Origin: an uncultured Alphaproteobacteria bacterium
GTDB taxonomy: Bacteria > Pseudomonadota > Alphaproteobacteria > CAAGCB01 > CAG-977
Direction: 5' to 3'
Length of the DNA: 64,000 bases
Assembly (NCBI GenBank): GCA_934277945.1
Contig: CAKQWA010000004.1
Location: 93,750 to 157,749 of the forward strand
Numbering within the stretch: the stretch's first letter is position 1; the number at the start of each line of letters is the position of its first letter. Below are positions 40,209 to 48,125 of the stretch, one piece after another. The translations under genes were made by a program, and so were the position numbers. The notes under the pieces are model-generated. The model saw only the letters and a list, made by a program, of their open reading frames with translations. It did no database searches and was not told where the DNA came from.

Positions 40209-41219
40209 TCAGATGAATTTCGCCATCGCGACGGCGGTGTCGGACATACGGTTGGAGAAGCCCCATTCGTTGTCGTACCAGCTCAAAATGCGCAGGAAGT
40301 TGCCTTCGATGACTTTCGTCTGGTCGGCGTGGAAGATGGAGCTGTAGCTCGAATGCGTGAAGTCGGAGGACACCAGCGGCAGATCGTTGTAGCCCAAGAT
40401 GCCTTTCAAGCGGCCTTCTTCGGAGGCTTTCTTCATCGCGGCGTTGACTTCTTCTTCCGTCGTGTTTTTCGCCAATTCGACTTTCAGGTCGACGACGGAC
40501 ACGTCGGGAGTCGGAACGCGGATCGCGGAACCCTGCAATTTGCCCGCCAGTTCCGGCAGAACCAAACCGACGGCTTTCGCGGCGCCGGTCGTCGTCGGAA
40601 TCATCGACAAAGCGGCGGCGCGGGCGCGGTACAGGTCGCGGTGCAGCGTGTCAACCGTGCGCTGATCGCCCGTGTAGGAGTGAATCGTGGTCATGTAGCC
40701 GCGGACGATGCCGAAGTTGTCGTTCAGGACTTTGGCGACGGGGGACAAGCAGTTCGTCGTGCAGGAACCGTTGGAAACGATTTTGTGTTCGGCGGTCAGT
40801 TTGTCGTCGTTCACGCCGTAGACAACCGTCAGATCGGCGCCTTTGGAGGGAGCGGACACCAGAACGCGTTTCGCACCCGCTTCCAGATGGACTTTCGCTT
40901 TTTCGGCGTCCGTGAAGATGCCCGTGCATTCGTAAACGACGTCAACGTCCAATTCTTTCCACGGCAGATTGTGGGGATCACGTTCGGCGTAAATTTTCAC
41001 CGTTTTGCCGTTGACCGTAATCGAATCGTCCGTCGCGGAAATTTCGCCGGGGAAGCGGCCGTGAACGGAATCGAACTGCAACAAATGAGCGTTGGCTTTC
41101 GCCGAACCCAAATCGTTGATAGCCACGACATCAATGTCTTTGCGGCCGGATTCCGCCAAAGCGCGAAAAGCCAAACGACCGATACGACCAAAACCGTTAA
41201 TCGCAACGCGAACTGCCAT
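40209..41219 (-). CDS. gap: type I glyceraldehyde-3-phosphate dehydrogenase
   Basis: Oxidises and phosphorylates glyceraldehyde 3-phosphate with NAD. The 336 residues show the NAD-binding MAVRVAINGFGRIGRLAFRA, the catalytic SNGSCTTNCLSPVAKVL with the active-site Cys, and SYTGDQRTVD. It ends WYDNEWGFSNRMSDTAVAMAKFI. The AINDLG motif with Asp after the second strand favours NAD over NADP. It precedes pgk. AGGAG lies upstream of the ATG. An inverted repeat at 41261-41276 also occurs, in altered form, upstream of ihfB. Confidence 0.97.
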   Translation of the reverse strand: MAVRVAINGFGRIGRLAFRALAESGRKDIDVVAINDLGSAKANAHLLQFDSVHGRFPGEISATDDSITVNGKTVKIYAERDPHNLPWKELDVDVVYECTGIFTDAEKAKVHLEAGAKRVLVSAPSKGADLTVVYGVNDDKLTAEHKIVSNGSCTTNCLSPVAKVLNDNFGIVRGYMTTIHSYTGDQRTVDTLHRDLYRARAAALSMIPTTTGAAKAVGLVLPELAGKLQGSAIRVPTPDVSVVDLKVELAKNTTEEEVNAAMKKASEEGRLKGILGYNDLPLVSSDFTHSSYSSIFHADQTKVIEGNFLRILSWYDNEWGFSNRMSDTAVAMAKFI

Positions 41220-41260
41220 AATTCATATCTCCTAACATAGAGGTTTTTACCAAGTGGGAC

Positions 41261-41276
41261 GAAAGACCGTTCTTTC
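41261..41276. promoter_or_regulatory. inverted repeat upstream of gap, shared with ihfB
   Basis: GAAAGA-CCGT-TCTTTC, 42-57 bases before the gap start codon. A 15/16 match (GAAAGAACGGTCTATC) lies at 45071-45086 before ihfB. Candidate operator or leader hairpin; binding protein unknown. Confidence 0.4.
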
Positions 41277-41349
41277 ATCCGAAGTCACATTATGTTTGCC
41301 ACATTTTTTAGAAAAAATCCAGTCTTTCATCATCAAAAATCGAATCTTT

Positions 41350-42177
41350 TTAGTTCAAAAGCGGGAAAGTGGTGTTCAGCAAGGCTTCGTGCTGCGGCGA
41401 AAGCGTCAGATTCATCGCGCCCAGAGCCTCCTGCACGTCTTTTTTTCTGCGCGCCTTGTAGATGACGGCGTTGTTTTTGTGCGCATACGACCACGCCAGC
41501 GCGACCTGTTGCGGAGTCGCCCCCAGTTCCTGCGCCATCTTTTTCAGCGTGCGGTTTTTAAACACGAAACTGTCTGATTCGTAAGGGAAATACGTCATCA
41601 CGGGGATTTTGTTCTTCCGGCACAGGCGCATCAGCCGACCGTGCGATCCGTGGTGAAACAGATTGTAAAAAGTCTGGCACACGCCGCGTTCTTCGGGCGC
41701 GGCGATTCGCACCCACGCGTCGAGTTCCTCGTCGTCGAAATTCGCGCCGCCGAATCCGCGAATCAGCCCTTTGGCGCGCAAATCGCGAAACGCTTCGTAC
41801 ATTTCCCGCAAATCCAGCATATCGCTGCACCAATGCATCAAAAACAGATCGATGTAATCCGTTTTCAAACGTTCAAGCGTTTTTTCGCACGATTCGACAA
41901 GCGCCTCGTAAGTGTGGTTTTCCGGCGACGTTTTGGCGATGACGAACGCGTCTTTGCGGCAATCCGCCAGCGCTTCGCCGACGACTTCCTGCGCCCCTCC
42001 GTCGCCGTAGGATTCCGCCGTATTGAACACGCGACATCCCGCCTCGAACGCGTCGCGCACCAACCCGACGTCTTTTGAAAAACGACTCGCCCTTTCGCCC
42101 AGATACCACGCCCCCAAACAAAAAGCCGGTATTTTTTGCCCCGACGGCAATGTGATTTCTTTTTGTTTCTGCGGCAT
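41350..42177 (-). CDS. aldo/keto reductase family protein
   Basis: A 275-residue NAD(P)H-dependent carbonyl reductase of the (beta/alpha)8 fold. The start is ATG 42177 with a strong GGGAGGTG; longer in-frame sequence is dropped. The catalytic tetrad is visible: Asp in RVFNTAESYGDG (with the Tyr), Lys in VIAKTSPEN and His in DLFLMHWC. The C-terminal LGATPQQVALAWSYAHKNNAVIYKARRKKDVQEALGA is typical. It carries no substrate-specific signature. Located upstream of gap but 130 bases away, with no evident operon link. Confidence 0.9.
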   Translation of the reverse strand: MPQKQKEITLPSGQKIPAFCLGAWYLGERASRFSKDVGLVRDAFEAGCRVFNTAESYGDGGAQEVVGEALADCRKDAFVIAKTSPENHTYEALVESCEKTLERLKTDYIDLFLMHWCSDMLDLREMYEAFRDLRAKGLIRGFGGANFDDEELDAWVRIAAPEERGVCQTFYNLFHHGSHGRLMRLCRKNKIPVMTYFPYESDSFVFKNRTLKKMAQELGATPQQVALAWSYAHKNNAVIYKARRKKDVQEALGAMNLTLSPQHEALLNTTFPLLN

Positions 42178-42251
42178 ATCGCACCTCCCTATGCGCGAAG
42201 TATGCCCCCGACACATAAAAAGAGGCAATATGGCAAACGGTTCAGCCCGAC

Positions 42252-43532
42252 TCAGCCCAAAGTTTTAAGAAATTCGCCCGCCAGATACAAAGAGCCGCAC
42301 ACCAGAACACGCGACGGCGCGGAAATCCGCTCTTTCAGCATTGCCAGAGCGGTGTCCGTATCGGGCGCGGTGCGCACATATTCGACGCCGTTTTCGCGCG
42401 CGATTTGCGCCAGCAGTTCGGGATCGTGCGTCGGCGCGGTGCCGTGCGGCACGGGCACGAAGACTGCCCCTTTGACAAACGGCATCACCTTGTTCAGATA
42501 GCCCGCCGCGTCTTTGGACGAAATCATGCCGCAGACCGCGTACAAAGGCTTGTCGCGCCATGAATCCAGAAAATCGGCAAGCACCTGCGCCGCCCCCGGA
42601 TTATGCCCGCCGTCCAGCCACACCTGCGCCAAACCGCCCGCTTTCGTGCAGGACGTTTTTTGCAGACGCGCTTTCCATTCGACGCTTTTCAGCCCGTTCT
42701 TCACGGATTCTTCATCTTTCGCCGCGATTCCCTGTTTTTGCAGTTCTTCCAGCACGGCAAGCGCGAGTCCCGCGTTTTTCAACTGGTGTCCGCCCTGCAA
42801 AGCGGGCTTCGGCAGTTTCGCGCCGTTGAACGAAAAGCCGTCGTTTGCCGGATCGATGAAGAAATCGCGCCCCTCGATTTTTAACGGCGCGTTTTTTTGC
42901 GCCGCCGTTTCAATCAGCACGTTTAAAGCCTCGTTTGGCGACGCGGAAGCGCAAACGGGGCGGTTTTTCTTGATAATGGCGGCTTTTTCGCCCGCGATTT
43001 TCGCCAGCGTGCCGCCTAAAAGCGCTTCGTGATCCATGGACAGCGACGTAATGGCGACGCAGGCGGGCGCGTCAACGACGTTTGTGGCGTCCAATCTGCC
43101 GCCCAAGCCCGTTTCAAGCAGGACAACGTCGGCGGGCGTGCGGGAAAAAGCCAAAAAAGCGGCCGCCGTCGTGCTTTCAAAGAACGTGACGGGCGCGCCC
43201 GAAGCGGCGTCTTCGACTTCGCGCAGAACGTCCGCCAGCGCGTCGTCGGCAATGTCTTCGCCGCACAAATTGATGCGTTCGTTAAAGCGCACCAGATGCG
43301 GCGACGTGTAAGCATGGACTTTTTTGCCCTGTGCCTGCAAAAACGCCTTTAAAAACGCGATGGTCGACCCTTTGCCGTTCGTCCCCGCGACGTGCACGAC
43401 GGGCGGCAGTTTCTTTTGCGGATTGCCCAGTTTGTCCAACAGGTTCAAAATGCGGTCGAGAGATAAATCTATTTGCGCGGGATGCAGTTTTTCCAAGCGG
43501 TTTAAAATCGCGTCGGGATTTTGAAGCAACAT
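42252..43532 (-). CDS. folC: bifunctional dihydrofolate synthase/folylpolyglutamate synthase
   Basis: Adds glutamate to dihydropteroate and extends folate polyglutamate tails. The 426 residues contain the Mur-ligase P-loop VAGTNGKGSTIAFLKAFL, the DVVLLETGLGGRLDATN strand and TSLSMDHEALLGGTL. The C-terminal domain contains WLDGGHNPGAAQVLADFL. It lies 16 bases after accD on the same strand, the usual alphaproteobacterial order accD-folC. Confidence 0.95.
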   Translation of the reverse strand: MLLQNPDAILNRLEKLHPAQIDLSLDRILNLLDKLGNPQKKLPPVVHVAGTNGKGSTIAFLKAFLQAQGKKVHAYTSPHLVRFNERINLCGEDIADDALADVLREVEDAASGAPVTFFESTTAAAFLAFSRTPADVVLLETGLGGRLDATNVVDAPACVAITSLSMDHEALLGGTLAKIAGEKAAIIKKNRPVCASASPNEALNVLIETAAQKNAPLKIEGRDFFIDPANDGFSFNGAKLPKPALQGGHQLKNAGLALAVLEELQKQGIAAKDEESVKNGLKSVEWKARLQKTSCTKAGGLAQVWLDGGHNPGAAQVLADFLDSWRDKPLYAVCGMISSKDAAGYLNKVMPFVKGAVFVPVPHGTAPTHDPELLAQIARENGVEYVRTAPDTDTALAMLKERISAPSRVLVCGSLYLAGEFLKTLG

Positions 43533-43548
43533 TTCAAATAAAGCCTTG

Positions 43549-44436
43549 TCATTCTTTCGCGGCGGATTCGGTCGCCGTCCGCGCCGCCGGCGCGGGATGC
43601 ATCATATTGACCAGTTTAATCAGCGTCGGGCGGATTTGCTTGCGTTCGACAACCATGTCAACCATGCCGTGCGTCAGCAGATATTCGGATTTTTGGAAGC
43701 CCTCGGGCAGTTCGGAGCGAATCGTCTGTTCAATGACGCGCTTGCCCGCGAAACCGATGACGGCGTCCGGTTCGGCGATCGTCACGTCGCCCAGCATGGC
43801 GAACGACGCGGTCACCCCGCCCGTCGTGGGATCGGTCAAAACGACGATGTAGGGCAGTTTCTTTTCCTTTAATTTGTTGACCGCCATTGTCGTGCGCGCC
43901 ATTTGCATCAGCGACAGGATGCCCTCCTGCATACGCGCGCCGCCGGACGCGGTGAAAAGAATCAAAGGCGCGTCCTGCAAAATTGCCAAATCGACCGCCG
44001 CCAAAATCGCTTCGCCGACAGCCGTGCCCATGGATCCGCCCATAAAAGAGAAATCGAACGCACTGACAACGGCGAAACGCCCGTCCAGTTTGCCCGAACC
44101 GACCAGCACCGCTTCCTGCAATTTCGTTTTGCGCCGCGCGTCTTTCAGGCGGTCTTCGTACTCTTTCAAATCGGAAAAATGAAGCGGATCCTCTTTGACT
44201 TCGGGCAATTCGATGACCGTGTACGAATCTTTGTCGAACACGCTTTCCAGCCGTTTCGCCGCCGACAAGCGCATATGGTGCGCGCACAGCGGGCAAACGT
44301 ACAGATTCTGCTCCAATTCGCGACGGTAGACCATGCCCTCGCACGCGGGGCATTTTTCCCACAAATTGTCAGGCAGTTCCTGCCCGCCGACAAGCCCTTG
44401 AAATTTCGGACGGACGTAGTTTGTCAGCCAGTTCAT
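43549..44436 (-). CDS. accD: acetyl-CoA carboxylase carboxyltransferase subunit beta
   Basis: Forms malonyl-CoA with AccA. The 295 residues start with the zinc ribbon WEKCPACEGMVYRRELEQNLYVCPLCAHH (four Cys), followed by the crotonase-like carboxyltransferase domain (GGSMGTAVGEAI, ASGGARMQEGILSLMQMA, DPTTGGVTASFAMLGD, FAGKRVIEQTI). The C-terminal ~15 residues are an Ala-rich tail. Twelve bases separate it from lapA. In many relatives trpF-trpB-trpA lie between lapA and accD; here they are missing. Confidence 0.97.
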   Translation of the reverse strand: MNWLTNYVRPKFQGLVGGQELPDNLWEKCPACEGMVYRRELEQNLYVCPLCAHHMRLSAAKRLESVFDKDSYTVIELPEVKEDPLHFSDLKEYEDRLKDARRKTKLQEAVLVGSGKLDGRFAVVSAFDFSFMGGSMGTAVGEAILAAVDLAILQDAPLILFTASGGARMQEGILSLMQMARTTMAVNKLKEKKLPYIVVLTDPTTGGVTASFAMLGDVTIAEPDAVIGFAGKRVIEQTIRSELPEGFQKSEYLLTHGMVDMVVERKQIRPTLIKLVNMMHPAPAARTATESAAKE

Positions 44437-44448
44437 CGGACGGCGCTC

Positions 44449-44763
44449 TTATTTCAATTTCAACGCCGTGGACGCGGCGTCCTGTTTTTCTTGCAATTCC
44501 GCCACTTTGTCGGTCAAATCCTTGATTTTTTTGGATTGCAGGTATCTTTCGGTGCGCAAAGGCACGTTCATCACCCAGAAATACAATCCGCCCAAAACGA
44601 AGAAAACCAGCGCGAACAGATACACCGCCAGACTGACGGGCACGGTCATTTCAAACGGAAAGGGCCACAGCGCAAGCGTCACGGGCTGGCGGTTCGTCAC
44701 GGCGAAGGAAATCGTAAAGAAAACGACGGGCAGACTTAAAATAAAGCAGATAATTTTCATCAT
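44449..44763 (-). CDS. lapA: LapA-domain (DUF1049) inner-membrane protein
   Basis: A 104-residue membrane protein with two hydrophobic helices (IICFILSLPVVFFTISFAVTN and VPVSLAVYLFALVFFVLGGLY) and a C-terminal cytoplasmic coiled coil (SKKIKDLTDKVAELQEKQ). The NRQPVTLALWPFPFE stretch between the helices is the DUF1049 hallmark. In E. coli LapA works with LapB in controlling LpxC and LPS assembly. Directly after ihfB (4-base spacing), as in many alphaproteobacteria. Confidence 0.88.
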   Translation of the reverse strand: MMKIICFILSLPVVFFTISFAVTNRQPVTLALWPFPFEMTVPVSLAVYLFALVFFVLGGLYFWVMNVPLRTERYLQSKKIKDLTDKVAELQEKQDAASTALKLK

Positions 44764-44766
44764 GGT

Positions 44767-45051
44767 TCACTTTTGAACGTTCAAACGGTCTTTCAATTTT
44801 TTGCCCGCTTTGAAAAACGGCACTTCCTTGGCGGGAACGCTGACTTTTTCGCCCGTGCGGGGATTGCGTCCGGGGCGGGCGCGGCGGCGGCGGGTCGAAA
44901 AAACGCCGAATCCGCGCAATTCAACGCGGCTGCCCTGCGCCAGAGCCTGCGCGATTTCGTCAAAAACGGTGGAAACGATGCGTTCCGCGTCGCTTTGATA
45001 CAAATGCGGATTCAATTCGTTAATGCGCGCAATCAATTCGGATTTTGTCAT
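44767..45051 (-). CDS. ihfB: integration host factor subunit beta
   Basis: DNA-bending protein of the HU/IHF family. The 94 residues read MTKSELIARINELNPHLYQSDAERIV, GSRVELRGFGVFSTRRRRARPGRNPRTGEKV (the DNA-minor-groove arm with its intercalating Pro) and PFFKAGKKLKDRLN. The ELRGFG-(V/A/S)-F-S form and the ihfB-lapA order point to IhfB rather than IhfA or HU. First gene of the ihfB-lapA-accD-folC unit. An inverted repeat like that before gap lies 20 bases upstream. Confidence 0.93.
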   Translation of the reverse strand: MTKSELIARINELNPHLYQSDAERIVSTVFDEIAQALAQGSRVELRGFGVFSTRRRRARPGRNPRTGEKVSVPAKEVPFFKAGKKLKDRLNVQK

Positions 45052-45070
45052 GAAGCAACCTCGTTGAAAT

Positions 45071-45086
45071 GAAAGAACGGTCTATC
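45071..45086. promoter_or_regulatory. inverted repeat upstream of ihfB, shared with gap
   Basis: GAAAGAACGGTCTATC, a 15/16 match to the complement of the element before gap (41261-41276). Including flanks the match is 18 of 20. Confidence 0.4.
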
Positions 45087-45119
45087 ATACACCAAAAAAA
45101 CGCCGTTCTTCAAACAGTT

Positions 45120-45153
45120 TGTAAAAAAACCCGCCGGAACGACGGGTTTTTCG
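45120..45153 (-). terminator. hppA terminator
   Basis: On the minus strand AAACCCG/CGGGTTT with an outer GC-rich loop, then TTTTTT, 15 bases after the hppA stop. Confidence 0.82.
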
Positions 45154-45166
45154 TTATTTAAGGCAA

Positions 45167-47563
45167 TCAATGCTTGACGGGAATCCGCATCGCGTAGAAC
45201 GAGCGCGTCACAAAGAACAGCCCGCCGAAGAACAGCACGACGCCCGCCCACAGCGCCGCCCGCGAGGACGACACGGCGATTTCGACCGCCAGCAGTCCGA
45301 ACAGCGTCGTGAACTTGATAATCGGGTTCAGCGCGACGGAAGACGTGTCTTTGAACGGGTCGCCGACGGTGTCGCCGACAACCGTCGCGGCGTGAAGCGA
45401 CGTGCCTTTTTCGTGCATATCGACTTCCACCAGTTTCTTGGCGTTGTCCCAAGCGCCGCCCGCGTTCGCCATGAAAATCGCCTGATACAGACCGAACAGC
45501 GCAATGGCGACCAGATAACTGGCGAAGAACGTCGGGTCAAAACACGCGAACGCCAGCGTGAAGCAGAAAACGGCGCCGAAAATGTTAATCATGCCGTTTT
45601 GCGCGTACGCCGTGCAGATTTTCACAACCGCTTTGGAATCCTTGACGGAAGCCTTTTCCGCGTTTTCCAGATGAATGTTGCCGCGAATGTACGTCACGGC
45701 GCGGTAAGCCCCCGCCGTCACCGCCTGAATCGACGCGCCGCAGAACCAGTAAATGATTGCGCCGCCCGTCAGCAGACCCGTCAAAACGCGCGGATCGATC
45801 AGGCTCAACTGCAAATTCAGCATCAGGATAATCGAGAAAATCATGGTCGTCGCGCCCATCACGGCGGTGCCGATCAGCACGGGTTTCGCCGTCGCTTTGA
45901 ACGTGTTGCCCGCGGAATCGTTTTCTTCCAGATACTGCTTGCCCTGCTCGAAATCGGGCGTAAAGCCGTAATTTTCCTCGATATCGCGCGTAATGCCGTC
46001 GATTTGCTCGATCTGCGAAAGTTCAAACACGGATTGCGCGTTGTCTGTCACGGGACCGTAACTGTCGACCGCGATCGTCACGGGTCCCAGACTCAGCATG
46101 CCGAACGCGACCAGACCGAACGCGAACACGGCGGGATAAATCATGATGTCCTGCAATCCCGACGACGACGCGGCGTACGCCGCGGCCATCAGTCCGGTAA
46201 TCGCCAAGCCTTTCCAGAACGCGCTGAAATTGCCCGCGACGATGCCGGACAGGATTTCCAGCGACGCGCCGCCCTCTTTGCCGGCGTTGACGACTTCGCA
46301 AACGTGCTTGGAAGTCGACGACGTAAAGACTTTCGTCAATTCGGGAATCAGCGCCGCCGCAATCGTGCCGCAACTGATAATCGTCGACAGGCGCGCCCAC
46401 AAACAGCCGCCCATGTCTTTCAGCAGGACGTAGCTGACGCCGAACGTGACGCAAATCGACAAAACGGAACTCAACCAGACCAGCAGGGTCAGCGGGGTTT
46501 CAAAATTGAATTTGTCTTTTTTGACGAACAGTTTGTACAGTTTCGTGTTGACGGCGTATGCGAAAACGGACGTCAAAATCATCAAAATGCGCATGACGAA
46601 AATCCACACGATCAGGCGCGCCTGAACGCCCGCGCCGCCTTCGCGCAGAACGAACGCACCGTCTTTGGAGGTCATGCCGACCGCCAGAACGATGAACGTG
46701 ATCAGCGCAACGCCCGTCACGCCGTACGTTTCAAAGCCGTCAGCCGTCGGACCGACGGAATCGCCCGCGTTGTCGCCCGTGCAGTCCGCCACGACGCCGG
46801 GGTTGCGCGCGTCGTCTTCCTTGATGTCCAAAAAGATTTTCATCAAATCCGCGCCGATGTCGGCGATTTTCGTGAAAATCCCGCCGCAGATGCGCAGAAC
46901 GGACGCGCCCAGAGATTCGCCGATGGCAAATCCGATAAAGCACGACCCCGCGTCGCTCGGCGACACGAACAGCAAAATGTACAGCATCATCATCAATTCG
47001 ATGCAAATCAGCAGAACGCCTATCGACATGCCGGAGCGCAAAGGCAACTGCATGACCGCGTCGGGCTTGCCTTTCAGCGAAGCGAACGCCGTGCGGCAGT
47101 TGGCGTCGTTATTGATTAAAATGCCGAACCACGCGACCGCGACCGACCCCGCGATGCCCAGCAGCGACCACAGGAAAATGACGCCGACGCGCCCGATGGC
47201 GAATCCGCGCAACACATAGAAATAATAAAACAAGCACGCGCCGATGACGATTTCCAGCACGCCCAGCAGTTTCATCTGCTGAAACAGGTACGTTTTGCAG
47301 GTTTCGTAAATCAGCGAAGACACGTCGCGCATGACCTTGTGCACGGGCATGGCTTTGATGCGGCTGTATTCCCACAGCCCGAACGCCGCGCCCGCCAAGC
47401 ATACGAGCATACCGGCGCCCAGCAGAAATCTTCCCGACAGGACCGTCGCGCCGAGCGTGAACGTTTCGGACAGGGACGGCAAAACCAAGTCGGCTTCGGA
47501 CGCAAAAGCATCAAACGGAACGGACGCAAACAAGACGCCCGTCAACAAAAAACGGATTAACAT
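45167..47563 (-). CDS. hppA: membrane-bound proton-translocating pyrophosphatase
   Basis: Couples hydrolysis of pyrophosphate to proton pumping across the inner membrane. The 798 residues form about 16 membrane helices. Active-site acidic motifs include DVGADLMK (here IGADLMKIFLDIKEDDARNPGVVADCTGDNAGDSVG) and the C-terminal GDTVGDPFKDTSSVALNPIIK. The diagnostic position reads GNTFKA, with Lys where K+-dependent enzymes have Ala, so the K+-independent class is expected. The N-terminus looks like a cleavable or first-membrane signal (MLIRFLLTGVLFASVPFDAFA). Transcribed alone. Confidence 0.95.
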   Translation of the reverse strand: MLIRFLLTGVLFASVPFDAFASEADLVLPSLSETFTLGATVLSGRFLLGAGMLVCLAGAAFGLWEYSRIKAMPVHKVMRDVSSLIYETCKTYLFQQMKLLGVLEIVIGACLFYYFYVLRGFAIGRVGVIFLWSLLGIAGSVAVAWFGILINNDANCRTAFASLKGKPDAVMQLPLRSGMSIGVLLICIELMMMLYILLFVSPSDAGSCFIGFAIGESLGASVLRICGGIFTKIADIGADLMKIFLDIKEDDARNPGVVADCTGDNAGDSVGPTADGFETYGVTGVALITFIVLAVGMTSKDGAFVLREGGAGVQARLIVWIFVMRILMILTSVFAYAVNTKLYKLFVKKDKFNFETPLTLLVWLSSVLSICVTFGVSYVLLKDMGGCLWARLSTIISCGTIAAALIPELTKVFTSSTSKHVCEVVNAGKEGGASLEILSGIVAGNFSAFWKGLAITGLMAAAYAASSSGLQDIMIYPAVFAFGLVAFGMLSLGPVTIAVDSYGPVTDNAQSVFELSQIEQIDGITRDIEENYGFTPDFEQGKQYLEENDSAGNTFKATAKPVLIGTAVMGATTMIFSIILMLNLQLSLIDPRVLTGLLTGGAIIYWFCGASIQAVTAGAYRAVTYIRGNIHLENAEKASVKDSKAVVKICTAYAQNGMINIFGAVFCFTLAFACFDPTFFASYLVAIALFGLYQAIFMANAGGAWDNAKKLVEVDMHEKGTSLHAATVVGDTVGDPFKDTSSVALNPIIKFTTLFGLLAVEIAVSSSRAALWAGVVLFFGGLFFVTRSFYAMRIPVKH

Positions 47564-47596
47564 TACAAGCCTCTGTTTTATTAAAGCAATTTTTCT

Positions 47597-47624
47597 AGCC
47601 TATACTCGACGAAAGTTATGTCAA
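47597..47624 (-). promoter_or_regulatory. hppA promoter
   Basis: On the minus strand -35 TTGACA (47624-47619), 16-base spacer, -10-like TAGGCT (47602-47597), about 35 bases before the start codon. Confidence 0.55.
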
Positions 47625-47633
47625 CCTTTTTTT

Positions 47634-48125
47634 TCAAACGGTTGTTTTTCTTTCCCGAATTGCTTTAATAACGGGCAAAAATTCTTTCAAAACATTTTCG
47701 TAAACGGCTTTTTTAAACGCGATGATTCTTTGCGGCACCTCTTCGGCGTCGACCCATTCCCACGACGAAAATTCCGCTTCGGTCGCGTTTAAATCAATTT
47801 CGCTTTCCTCACCTTCAAACATAAACAGGAACCATTTTTGCGTTTGACCTTTGAAATTTTTCTTTTTCGTCGTAAAGGAAACGCCGGCGGGAAAATCGTA
47901 ACTGTACCAGTTTTGACATTCCGCCAGATACGACACGGATTTCACGCCCGTTTCCTCGTACAGTTCGCGTACGGCGGCGGCAAGCGGCTTTTCGTCGCCG
48001 TCGATGCCCCCTTGCGGCATCTGCCACGCGGGAACGCGCGCGTCCGAACGCTGCGCCATGAACACTTTTCCGTCCTTGTTTAACAGCATGATGCCCGCGT
48101 TTCTGCGGTAGTCGCTCATATTCAT
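47634..48125 (-). CDS. rppH: RNA pyrophosphohydrolase (Nudix)
   Basis: Removes pyrophosphate from 5'-triphosphate RNA to start decay. The 163 residues begin at ATG 48125, overlapping the upstream stop by 4 bases. MNMSDYRRNAGIMLLNKDGKVF is the RppH opening. The Nudix box is GGIDGDEKPLAAAVRELYEETG. QKWFLFMFEGEESEIDL and the EFSSWEWVDAEEVPQRIIAFKKAVYENVL end are typical of the family. Last gene of the long obgE-to-rppH string. Confidence 0.94.
   Translation of the reverse strand: MNMSDYRRNAGIMLLNKDGKVFMAQRSDARVPAWQMPQGGIDGDEKPLAAAVRELYEETGVKSVSYLAECQNWYSYDFPAGVSFTTKKKNFKGQTQKWFLFMFEGEESEIDLNATEAEFSSWEWVDAEEVPQRIIAFKKAVYENVLKEFLPVIKAIRERKTTV

Noticed and set aside
41350..42228. longer aldo/keto reductase start at 42228
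   Set aside because: The ATG at 42177 has a strong GGGAGGTG; the 17 extra residues have no family match.
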